A stretch of DNA of 5,418 nucleotides from Candidatus Solibacter sp. (GCA_017883355.1 JADGNS010000407.1:1-5418); one strand, 5' to 3'. Positions 1 to 5,259 are shown, counted from the stretch's first letter. A program made the numbers and translations. The notes: generated by a model not told the origin, from the letters alone.

Positions 1-11
1 GGCTGGGACCT

Positions 12-39
12 AATCGCCCCAATCGCCCCAGGGCGATTG
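12..39. repeat. Tandem AATCGCCCC repeat with inverted copy (hairpin)
   Basis: AATCGCCCC occurs twice head to tail (12-20 and 21-29) and is followed at once by the reverse complement GGGCGATT (31-38). CAATCGCCC (20-28) can pair with GGGCGATTG (31-39) as a tight hairpin, or the first copy can pair instead. No T-run follows directly on either strand, so a simple intrinsic terminator is not supported. It could be the end of an upstream gene's 3' region or a slippage-prone repeat. Its function is unknown. Confidence 0.55.
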
Positions 40-107
40 CGCGGACCATTTCGCGGAGTTATTCTTTTGACTCGCAGTTAGGGAACGTCGAAGTCGTCAC
101 GGCGTAC

Positions 108-113
108 GGGGAG
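108..113 (+). promoter_or_regulatory. Ribosome binding site of the VOC gene
   Basis: GGGGAG lies 9 nt before the ATG at 123, a normal Shine-Dalgarno distance, and supports that start. A TTGACT hexamer at 67-72 resembles a -35 box, but I see no good -10 at the right spacing, so no promoter is called. Confidence 0.5.
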
Positions 114-122
114 CAGAACGTC

Positions 123-524
123 ATGAGCAATGAATGGTTCGCGCGGCCGGTGCTGTTCGTAGCGGACATCGACAGGTCCGTCGATTTTTATGTGAAGCGC
201 CTCGGGTTCACACAGCCGTGGCGATATGAGGAGGAGGGGAAAGCGTGGGTTGCGCAAGTCGACCGGCAGGGCTGCGAGCTCATTCTCTCTTCTCAATGGC
301 CCGATAAAGTGGGCAAGGGCCTGATGTTCATCTCGCTCGACGTCGGCGTGCTGGATGCCTTGCGCGCGGAACTGGAAGGTCGCGGCGTGGATGTGAAGGA
401 CGGGCGGTGGGGCTACCGGCTCATGGTCATCGCGGACCCGGACGGCAACGAGCTCTACTTCCCCTATCCGACGTCGCTTACCACCGGCTCCCCGATCACG
501 TCGAACCCTGAGCAACCGCGCTGA
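123..524 (+). CDS. VOC superfamily (glyoxalase/bleomycin-resistance-like) protein
   Basis: Complete protein of 133 aa, the usual size for a one-chain VOC protein. Two beta-alpha-beta-beta-beta modules are visible. The first, residues about 6-58, carries the F-V-A-D-I-D-R-S-V-D-F-Y-x-x-x-L-G-F signature and ends in C-E-L-I-L. The second, about 65-116, ends in A-D-P-D-G-N-E-L-Y-F. The glutamates at 52 and 110 sit where members of this fold usually hold a metal or ligand. The usual first-strand histidine is not present (the segment reads F-A-R-P-V), so glyoxalase I activity should not be assumed. Members of this subgroup are often named glyoxalase or bleomycin-resistance proteins; the substrate cannot be read from sequence. 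It is likely a cytoplasmic dimer. Residues 117-133 form a polar tail beyond the fold. The ATG start is backed by GGGGAG 9 nt upstream. The stop overlaps the ATG of an unrecognised frame by one base (TGATG). Confidence 0.9.
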   Translation: MSNEWFARPVLFVADIDRSVDFYVKRLGFTQPWRYEEEGKAWVAQVDRQGCELILSSQWPDKVGKGLMFISLDVGVLDALRAELEGRGVDVKDGRWGYRLMVIADPDGNELYFPYPTSLTTGSPITSNPEQPR

Positions 525-732
525 TGGCTGGCGGACTCACCTGGCGTGCTCCTGTGACTTGGTGGCGGCCGACGGCTCGCTCAACGCTTATCGCCGGGCA
601 GAAACAGCGTGATGACGTCGAACATCATGTGAGCAGGTTTGACATGCACGACTCGGCAATGGGCACCACTTGCTGTTGTCGAGTTTCGGTACTTGGCCCG
701 TTTAGGCTATTGGGACGAGATCGGTCCTCGAA

Positions 733-775
733 AGTGGCCAAGGATTTAGGAACCGCGATCGGTTTACTGGCCACT
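733..775. repeat. Nested inverted repeat upstream of polA
   Basis: AGTGGCCA (733-740) and TGGCCACT (768-775) are perfect 8-base inverted arms. Inside them lies a second perfect pair, AACCG (751-755) and CGGTT (760-764), around the loop CGAT. Together they can form a stem with an asymmetric internal loop and a capped inner hairpin. No T-run follows, so it does not look like a simple terminator. It could be an RNA structure in the polA leader, a remnant of a mobile repeat, or chance. Confidence 0.5.
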
Positions 776-799
776 GGCTGTCGGATCCCATTTGTGGAA

Positions 800-829
800 G
801 CAGCGGGCGTCCACGCGGCGGGCATCCAT
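800..829 (+). repeat. 15-base imperfect tandem repeat
   Basis: GCAGCGGGCGTCCAC (800-814) is followed directly by GCGGCGGGCATCCAT (815-829), with three differences, all transitions. In the frame opening at 524 the two copies encode AAGVH and AAGIH, with two silent changes and one conservative change. Confidence 0.6.
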
Positions 830-902
830 GTTGCAAATGAAGCCGGAACAAACCATAACCTTGCCAAACGGCAGAGTCATGCTTTAAGTCACAGCTGGCT
901 GC

Positions 903-921
903 GGAGAGACGCGTCTATCGT
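903..921 (+). promoter_or_regulatory. polA ribosome binding region with 10-base palindrome
   Basis: GGAGAG (903-908) is the only plausible Shine-Dalgarno before the tandem ATGs at 922 and 925. Its spacing of 13 nt to the first ATG is longer than ideal. A perfect palindrome, AGACGCGTCT (907-916), overlaps its end and sits 5 nt before the first ATG. A weak promoter is possible further up (TTGCCA 861-866, 16 nt, TTTAAG 883-888), but I would not rely on it. Confidence 0.4.
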
Positions 922-3501
922 ATGATGGGCGCAGTGGCCAGACAGCAGTTGTTCCTCATCGATACGTTCGGATTTATCTTTCGCGCTTACCACGCGCGCG
1001 CGCGGTCGGGCGCTCCGCCGATGCGCACCAGCACGGGGTTCTCCACCGAAGCGGTCTACATCTGCAACAACATGCTGCGCAAGTTGTCGAAGCAGTACGC
1101 CCCGGCATACGTCGCCGCGATTTTCGAGAGCGGCGTGCCCACCCATCGCGTGCAGGAGTTCCCGGAGTACAAGGCCAATCGCGCCGAAACCCCGCCCGAC
1201 CTGCTGGAACAGATCCCGTGCGTGCGGCGCATTCTGGAAGCCATGCGGATTCCGATCCTGGAATATCCCGGATTCGAAGCCGACGATGTCATCGGGACCC
1301 TGGCGCGCCGCGCCGAAGCGCTGGGCATGGACGTCGTGATCGTATCCAGCGACAAGGACATGCTGCAACTGGTGAACGATCACGTCAGCATGCTCAATCC
1401 CGCCAAGGACGACGAGTGGTACGACGCCGACAAGGTGAAGGCCTTCATGGGCGTGCGGCCGGATCAGGTGGCCGACCTCTTGGCGCTGAAAGGCGACGCG
1501 GTGGACAACATCCCGGGCGCGCCGGGAATCGGCGACAAGGGTGCGAAAGACCTGATCGAGCGCTTCGGGTCGCTCGACGCCGCGCTCGAGCGCGCGGCGG
1601 AAGTGGAAAAGAAGACCTACCGCGAGAGCCTGCAAAACAACGTCGAGCGCATCCGCATGAGCCAGCGCCTGGCGACCATCGCCACCGATGTGCCGGTGGA
1701 GTTCTCCGCGGATTCGGTCAAGGCGCAGGCCCCCGACCCCGTGCTGCTCAAGGCCATCTATAAGGAGATGGAATTCCACAGCCTGCTCAAGGAACTGGGG
1801 CCGAGCGAAGATTCGCGCGAGCGGCAATACGGCGTGATGGCGAGCGGCGACGAATTGCGCGCGTGGCTCGTGGAGGCGCGGGGCGCGCCGGTGGCCGTGG
1901 CGATTTCGAAATCGGCGGAAGGCGAGTTCGCCCTGGACACTATTGGTCTGGCGTGGCGTGCCGGCGAGGCGCGCGCCGTGCATGCGGAGCATTTCGCGGC
2001 CCTCGCGCCCTGGCTGGAAGACGCGGGCGCGGTGAAGATCGCCTGTGACGTGAAGGCGGCCCTGCTCGAGTTGGCCCGCCTCGGAATCGAAGCGCGCGGC
2101 TTCCATCACGACGTGATGCTGTACGCCTTCCTGCTGGAGGCCGACCCCTCGGGCTGCGCCCTGGAAGAGCAGGCGCGGCGGCGCATGGATCTCAAGCTCG
2201 GCCCGGCGCCGGAGCAGCATGCCGATATCACCCTGGAGCTCTTCCACCAGCTATCGCCGGCGGTGGATGGCCGCGATCTGCGCAAACTCTACGACGAAAT
2301 CGAACTGCCGCTGACCGGCGTGCTGGCGCGCATGGAGCGCACCGGCATTCGCATCGACAGCGCCGAGTTGAAACGCCTCTCCGGGCTCATGGAGACGGAG
2401 ATCGCGCGGCTCACGGCGGAGATCCACACCCTGGCGGGCAAGCCGTTCAACATCAGCTCGCCGCAGCAGTTGGGACGCGTCCTGTTCGAGGATTTGAAGC
2501 TGCCCGCGCCGAAGGCGAGCAAGGGGAAGGCCGTCTCCACCGCGGCCGACGTGCTCGACGCTCTCGCCGCCGATCATGAGATCGTGCGCAAAGTGCTGGA
2601 ATACCGGCAGCTCACCAAGCTCAAGGGCACCTACGTGGACGCGCTGCCGGCGCTGATCGATCCGGCGACCGGGCGCCTGCACACCAGCTTCAACCAGGCG
2701 GGCGCGGCCACCGGGCGGCTCTCGTCCTCCAACCCGAATCTACAGAATATTCCCATCCGCACGGCCCTGGGGCGCGAGATTCGCGCCGCCTTCGTGCCGC
2801 GCCAGGGATGGAAGCTGCTGGTGGCCGACTATTCGCAGATCGAGCTGCGACTGCTGGCGCACATGTCGGGCGACGAGCTGCTGGTGCGGGCATTCCGCGA
2901 TGGCGAGGACATCCACACGCGCACGGCGGCGGAAGTGATGGGTGTGGCGCCCATGATGGTGACCGCGGAAGCGCGCCGCGATGCCAAGGCAGTGAATTTC
3001 GGGATCGTGTATGGCATCAGCGGCTTCGGCCTCGCGGCGCAACTGGGCATTTCGCGTGCCGAGGCCGAGAAGTACATCAAAAACTATTTCGCGCGTTACG
3101 CGGGCGTCCGGCGGTTCATCGACGAGACCATCGCCGAGGTGCGGCGTACAGGGGTGACGCGCACGCTGTTCGGGCGCGAACGGCCCATCCCGGAGATCAA
3201 TGGCCGCAACCCCAGCGCCCGCGGTTTTGCCGAGCGCACGGCGGTGAATTCCCCACTCCAGGGCACGGCGGCGGACCTCATCAAGCTGGCCATGGTGCGC
3301 ATCGACGCCGCGCTGGCAGCGGGCGGGCACGCAAGCGCGATGCTGCTCCAGGTGCACGACGAATTGGTCTTCGAGTGCCCGCCCGAGGAGCTGGACGCCG
3401 TCTCGCGGATGGTGAAACGCGAGATGGAGGGCGTGTGCCAGTTGACGGTCCCGCTCCTGGTGGACATCGGCACCGGCGACAACTGGCGCGACGCCAAGTA
3501 G
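922..3501 (+). CDS. polA: DNA polymerase I
   Basis: Complete, 859 aa (E. coli Pol I is 928 aa). It fills gaps after Okazaki primer removal and excision repair in the cytoplasm. Residues about 8-295 form the 5'-3' flap nuclease: D14, E119-x-D121-D122, D144-x-D146, and D192/D195 in the G-D-x-x-D-N-I-P-G helix-hairpin-helix. The E. coli D63 position is glutamate (E69, F-E-S). Residues about 305-445 correspond to the 3'-5' exonuclease domain but lack its metal ligands (A327/S329 for D-x-E, A380 for the second D, H433 in place of the third), so proofreading is predicted absent, as in Taq and Bst Pol I. Residues about 455-859 are the polymerase: motif A D636-Y-S-Q-I-E641, motif B R685, K689, F693 and Y697, motif C V-H812-D813-E814. 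F693 matches E. coli F762, the residue governing dideoxynucleotide discrimination. The start is M1 or M2 of a tandem ATG. The gene is strongly G/C-ending, as expected of a resident housekeeping gene. Confidence 0.97.
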   Translation: MMGAVARQQLFLIDTFGFIFRAYHARARSGAPPMRTSTGFSTEAVYICNNMLRKLSKQYAPAYVAAIFESGVPTHRVQEFPEYKANRAETPPDLLEQIPCVRRILEAMRIPILEYPGFEADDVIGTLARRAEALGMDVVIVSSDKDMLQLVNDHVSMLNPAKDDEWYDADKVKAFMGVRPDQVADLLALKGDAVDNIPGAPGIGDKGAKDLIERFGSLDAALERAAEVEKKTYRESLQNNVERIRMSQRLATIATDVPVEFSADSVKAQAPDPVLLKAIYKEMEFHSLLKELGPSEDSRERQYGVMASGDELRAWLVEARGAPVAVAISKSAEGEFALDTIGLAWRAGEARAVHAEHFAALAPWLEDAGAVKIACDVKAALLELARLGIEARGFHHDVMLYAFLLEADPSGCALEEQARRRMDLKLGPAPEQHADITLELFHQLSPAVDGRDLRKLYDEIELPLTGVLARMERTGIRIDSAELKRLSGLMETEIARLTAEIHTLAGKPFNISSPQQLGRVLFEDLKLPAPKASKGKAVSTAADVLDALAADHEIVRKVLEYRQLTKLKGTYVDALPALIDPATGRLHTSFNQAGAATGRLSSSNPNLQNIPIRTALGREIRAAFVPRQGWKLLVADYSQIELRLLAHMSGDELLVRAFRDGEDIHTRTAAEVMGVAPMMVTAEARRDAKAVNFGIVYGISGFGLAAQLGISRAEAEKYIKNYFARYAGVRRFIDETIAEVRRTGVTRTLFGRERPIPEINGRNPSARGFAERTAVNSPLQGTAADLIKLAMVRIDAALAAGGHASAMLLQVHDELVFECPPEELDAVSRMVKREMEGVCQLTVPLLVDIGTGDNWRDAK

Positions 3502-3507
3502 GGGGGG

Positions 3508-3533
3508 ACGGGAGGGCGGTGCCTCCGGCCCGT
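3508..3533 (+). terminator. Possible hairpin terminator after polA
   Basis: GGAGG (3511-3515) pairs with CCTCC (3522-3526) around a six-base loop, and ACG (3508-3510) can pair with CGT (3531-3533) outside it. The hairpin lies 7 nt after the polA stop. No T-run follows, so intrinsic termination would be weak. It is the only candidate between polA and the next promoter. Confidence 0.3.
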
Positions 3534-3555
3534 TGCGAGACAAATCGGAAGAGCC

Positions 3556-3584
3556 TTGAACTGTAGCACCAAGTGCTATACAAT
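3556..3584 (+). promoter_or_regulatory. Sigma70-type promoter of the RelE/XRE toxin-antitoxin module
   Basis: TTGAAC (3556-3561) and TACAAT (3579-3584) are separated by exactly 17 nt, and each differs little from the TTGACA/TATAAT consensus. Transcription would start near 3590-3592, leaving only about 5-7 nt before the likely GTG start at 3597. The operator-like inverted repeat fills the spacer, which fits repression by the antitoxin blocking RNA polymerase. Confidence 0.65.
3564..3578. promoter_or_regulatory. Operator-like inverted repeat (TAGCAC-CAA-GTGCTA)
   Basis: A perfect inverted repeat of 6 bases per arm with a 3-base spacer lies between the -35 and -10 boxes. The HTH antitoxin encoded downstream is the natural candidate binder, because type II antitoxins commonly repress their own promoter. 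This is inferred from position and symmetry. Confidence 0.6.
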
Positions 3585-3596
3585 GAAAGGTGCGCT

Positions 3597-3968
3597 GTGC
3601 GAATTTACATTTCCAGATGGTTTCAACGCTTTGCCCGGAAGGAAGGGATAGCGGATGCGGTCCTGCTTGAAGGTGTTGCTCGGGCCGAAAAGGGCCAGAT
3701 CGATGCCGACCTCGGTGGTGGGGTCATCAAACAGCGGATCGCCAGGCCGGGGCAAGGAAGATCAAAAGGCTACCGGACCATCATCCTCTTCCGGCGCGGA
3801 GCCAAGGCATTCTTCGTGTACGGGTTCGCCAAAAGCCACCGGGCGAACATTAGTGACGATGAGAAAGAACAGTTCAAGGAAGCCGCGAAGCACGTCCTGG
3901 CGTTAACAGAAAAGCAACTCGCGGAGCTGTTGACGAGAGGCGATTTCGTGGAGGTGAAAAGCGAATGA
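3597..3968 (+). CDS. RelE/HigB-like type II toxin (mRNA interferase family)
   Basis: 123 aa from the GTG at 3597. It opens with R-I-Y-I-S-R-W-F-x-R-F-A-R-K-E-G-I-x-D, followed by a helix with A-R-A-E-K-G, then D-A-D-L-G-G-G-V-I-K-Q-R-I-A-R-P-G-Q-G-R-S-x-G-Y-R-T, A-F-F-V-Y-G-F-A-K-S and an acidic C-terminal helix pair. This is the pattern of the RelE-like family Pfam PF06296 (COG4737), usually paired with an HTH antitoxin. RelE-fold toxins cut mRNA, often on the ribosome; basic residues K46, R48, R50, R56 and R61 are candidates for RNA contact. In-frame GTG codons exist at 3573 and 3597. I chose 3597 because family members start at this motif, GAAAGG stands 6 nt before it, and 3573 lies upstream of the predicted -10. 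The gene overlaps the antitoxin by ATGA. Toxin-first order resembles higBA. Its codon use is less G/C-ending than polA. Confidence 0.88.
   Translation: MRIYISRWFQRFARKEGIADAVLLEGVARAEKGQIDADLGGGVIKQRIARPGQGRSKGYRTIILFRRGAKAFFVYGFAKSHRANISDDEKEQFKEAAKHVLALTEKQLAELLTRGDFVEVKSE
3950..3955 (+). promoter_or_regulatory. Strong ribosome binding site of the antitoxin, inside the toxin gene
   Basis: GGAGGT lies 9 nt before the antitoxin ATG at 3965, within the last codons of the toxin. It is much stronger than the toxin's own signal and would favour an excess of antitoxin over toxin. Confidence 0.6.
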
Positions 3969-4282
3969 GCAAAAAGTATCGAAGCGATGCGATGGCGGCC
4001 ATCCATGAAACCATGGAGGCCTTGCACAATGTCGGGGCCATCGACAAACAGACGATGCGGGGTTTCGACGATGCCTGCCTTACGCCGATCCGGCCATTGA
4101 AGCCAGAAGAGATCAAGGCGATCCGGGAGAGGGAACACGTCAGCCAAACCGTTTTTGCCAACTACCTGAACGTGACCAGCAGCCTTGTCAGCAAGTGGGA
4201 GCGCGGCGAAAAGAAGCCTTCCGGTGCCTCGCTCAAGCTGCTATCGCTGGTCGAGAAGAATGGGCTTGCCACTGTAGCGTAG
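3965..4282 (+). CDS. XRE-family HTH antitoxin (HigA/NadS-like)
   Basis: Complete, 105 aa. Residues 1-45 are a helical N-terminus that probably includes the toxin-contact surface. Residues about 46-98 form a Cro/C1-type helix-turn-helix: L-K-P-E-E-I-K-A-I-R-E-R-E-H-V-S-Q-T-V-F-A-N-Y-L-, then N-V-T-S-S-L-V-S-K-W-E-R-G, with the recognition helix at about 71-80. The layout matches the COG2944 type of regulator that accompanies PF06296 toxins. It should neutralise the upstream toxin and, with it, repress the promoter at 3556-3584, probably through the inverted repeat at 3564-3578. The ATG overlaps the toxin stop by four bases and has a strong Shine-Dalgarno, so the two are clearly one operon. Pairing is inferred from gene order and family; the exact binding site has not been shown. 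Confidence 0.9.
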   Translation: MSKKYRSDAMAAIHETMEALHNVGAIDKQTMRGFDDACLTPIRPLKPEEIKAIREREHVSQTVFANYLNVTSSLVSKWERGEKKPSGASLKLLSLVEKNGLATVA

Positions 4283-4294
4283 TTGCATGACACC

Positions 4295-4313
4295 GAGCGA
4301 GGCCCTGAGCGAG
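4295..4313. repeat. Short direct repeat GAGCGAG x2
   Basis: GAGCGAG occurs at 4295-4301 and 4307-4313, 12 bases apart, in the 87-base gap between the two toxin-antitoxin modules. It is short enough to be chance, but its position upstream of vapB makes it a possible regulatory repeat. Confidence 0.3.
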
Positions 4314-4328
4314 CCGTAGCGCAATAGG

Positions 4329-4369
4329 TTGATACGCTTTGATGCGCGAAACGATGTCATACTGTATCT
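4329..4369 (+). promoter_or_regulatory. Possible vapB promoter/operator region, perhaps leaderless
   Basis: No Shine-Dalgarno precedes the vapB ATG at 4370. CATACT (4358-4363) resembles a -10 box at a distance that would put the transcription start on or next to the ATG, suggesting a leaderless message. No -35 sits at standard spacing; TTGATA (4329-4334) is 23 nt away. The palindrome ATACTGTAT (4359-4367) overlaps the putative -10, and GATAC (4331-4335) with GTATC (4364-4368) forms a wider inverted pair, so an operator for VapB is plausible. Confidence 0.35.
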
Positions 4370-4645
4370 ATGCCCCGAAAGCAATCGGCCCTCAAACGCC
4401 GCACAACCCTGACGCTTCCGTCCGACTCCCTGCTCCAGGCTCAAAAGATCGCCCATTCCAGAAAAGTGAACCTGAGCACGGTGATCTCCGAAGTCGTTGC
4501 AGCAGGTTTGCGGCTCGAAAGCGCCCGGGATCGGCGTGACCAGATTCTGGAAAGCTATCGAGCGGCGTTCGCCGGTTTTACCGAGGAGGAACTCGCCATT
4601 CTGAACGGCGTGATTCTTGAGCCGGCGGGCGCGGGTCGGCGCTGA
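4370..4645 (+). CDS. VapB-like antitoxin (ribbon-helix-helix type)
   Basis: Complete, 91 aa, within the usual antitoxin size range. A basic N-terminus (M-P-R-K-Q) leads to a short strand R-T-T-L-T-L-P (11-17), then a helix starting S-D-S-L-L-Q-A-Q-K-I-A (18-28), a turn at K-V-N-L-S, and a second helix T-V-I-S-E-V-V-A-A-G-L (37-47). This is the ribbon-helix-helix DNA-binding plan. Residues about 50-91 form an acidic, helical tail (F-T-E-E-E-L-A-I-L-N-G) of the sort that wraps the toxin. The role follows mainly from its position: its TGA overlaps the ATG of a PIN-domain toxin by one base. It is expected to inhibit that RNase and repress the shared promoter. Assignment to VapB is by partner and fold, since such antitoxins are poorly conserved. 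The ATG at 4370 lacks a Shine-Dalgarno. Confidence 0.8.
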   Translation: MPRKQSALKRRTTLTLPSDSLLQAQKIAHSRKVNLSTVISEVVAAGLRLESARDRRDQILESYRAAFAGFTEEELAILNGVILEPAGAGRR

Positions 4646-5184
4646 TGGTCGATCCGGCCACGGGACCCTTTCTTTTCGACACCAGCGCCGAGGGATGGCT
4701 GGCTCGCAACCCCAGCCCAAAAGTCGCGAGTTGGCTCTATGCCTATCTGGGGCTCCACCAGGTTTCCGTCTCCGCGGTGACGGTCACGGAGCGGATCCGC
4801 GGCTACAGTATGCTGTGGCGCCGCTCCGCCCCGCGAGCGCGCGGACACATCGAAGCGGCGCGGGTCGCCTACCTGAGCCTGCTTGGCAATGTGCTGCCGG
4901 TCGATTCCACTGTGGCGGTAGTGGCAGGCGAGATCTTCGCGTTGATTCCGGAAGCGCCCACACCGCCGCGCCGTTCCCACCGGCTGGCGGAGTCCCGGCA
5001 GGAGCGGCTGTCTCGCTGGCGCTTCGATGGATTCATCGCGGCGACTGCGCTGGTGGCCGGGTTGCCGCTGGTGCATAACAACGCAAGCGATTTCGAGGCG
5101 ATCCGCAGCGCCATCGAGCGGTCTCCCGAGCGATTCCCGGGACTTGGTCCGCTGGAGCTGATCCGATGCTCGTTGCTGGCATGA
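4645..5184 (+). CDS. VapC-like PIN-domain ribonuclease toxin, long form
   Basis: Complete, 179 aa; classical VapC toxins are about 130-145 aa. PIN-domain acidic residues are visible in order: D12 in L-F-D-T-S, E49 in V-T-V-T-E-R-I-R-G-Y, D128 in R-W-R-F-D-G-F-I-A-A-T-A-L, and D149 in H-N-N-A-S-D-F-E-A-I. Together these would bind Mg2+/Mn2+ for RNA cleavage; VapC enzymes cut tRNA or rRNA, and the target here is unknown. The extra length lies between E49 and D128, largely residues about 101-126, which are rich in Pro and Arg (P-P-R-R-S-H-R-L-A-E-S-R-Q-E-R-L-S-R-W) and could add an RNA-binding lid. I suspect this is a trait of a VapC subfamily rather than a private insertion, but cannot check. 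Start and stop overlap suggests translational coupling with the antitoxin; no strong Shine-Dalgarno is seen. Confidence 0.87.
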   Translation: MVDPATGPFLFDTSAEGWLARNPSPKVASWLYAYLGLHQVSVSAVTVTERIRGYSMLWRRSAPRARGHIEAARVAYLSLLGNVLPVDSTVAVVAGEIFALIPEAPTPPRRSHRLAESRQERLSRWRFDGFIAATALVAGLPLVHNNASDFEAIRSAIERSPERFPGLGPLELIRCSLLA

Positions 5185-5189
5185 AGGAA

Positions 5190-5258
5190 ACCAAATCAGA
5201 ATTGCACCGGCGCGAAACAAGGGTCACTTTATCGCCCCGATAGCAAATTCTGATTGGT
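5190..5258. repeat. Imperfect long inverted repeat with nested hairpin
   Basis: ACCAAATCAGAATTGC (5190-5205) faces GCAAATTCTGATTGGT (5243-5258). The core of 10 bases, AATCAGAATT (5194-5203) against AATTCTGATT (5246-5255), is perfect, and the outer and inner ends pair after one-base slips. Directly inside the right arm, TATCG (5230-5234) and CGATA (5238-5242) form a second stem around CCC. It starts 6 nt after the vapC stop. Without a T-run it is not a textbook terminator, but it could act as a 3' stabilising or terminating structure, or be a small inverted-repeat element. Confidence 0.55.
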
Positions 5259-5259
5259 A

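Larger units (their letters stand above)
525..921. other. 397-base region without a recognised gene; possible bridging ORF
   Basis: No known protein, tRNA or insertion sequence is recognised here. An uninterrupted + frame of 133 codons starts at 524 (ATG overlapping the VOC stop by one base) and ends at 925 (TGA overlapping the polA ATG by four), which is the arrangement of a translationally coupled operon gene. Its predicted product is rich in H, R, S and C, resembles no family I know, and shows weaker codon bias than polA, so it is as likely to be decayed or non-coding. In favour of coding is an in-frame pentapeptide repeat (AAGVH-AAGIH, 800-829) whose copies differ by two silent changes and one V/I change. 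The region also holds nested inverted repeats at 733-775. Confidence 0.3.

Noticed and set aside
625..867. Open frame of 80 codons on the - strand in the polA upstream region
   Set aside because: No recognisable family, no clear ribosome binding site, and it overlaps the better placed + frame and the inverted repeats.
889..2247. Long open frame of 452 codons on the - strand opposite polA
   Set aside because: It is antisense to the clearly real polA, and its H/R/G/V-rich composition is what a GC-rich gene gives when read in a shadow frame. No family was recognised.
3508..3533. Strong intrinsic terminator after polA
   Set aside because: The hairpin has only a 5-base core stem and no T-run, so it was kept only as a weak candidate.
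2740..3572. Several long frames on both strands over the polymerase domain
   Set aside because: All are shadows of the conserved polymerase motifs A to C; composition is low-complexity R/A/P-rich.
3573..3596. Upstream GTG (3573) as the toxin start
   Set aside because: It lies in the operator repeat and upstream of the predicted -10 box, so it would not be on the mRNA; family members begin at the residue encoded at 3597.
4339..4539. + frame opening at 4339 upstream of and overlapping vapB
   Set aside because: It is out of frame with the ribbon-helix-helix protein, has no family resemblance, and overlaps most of that gene.
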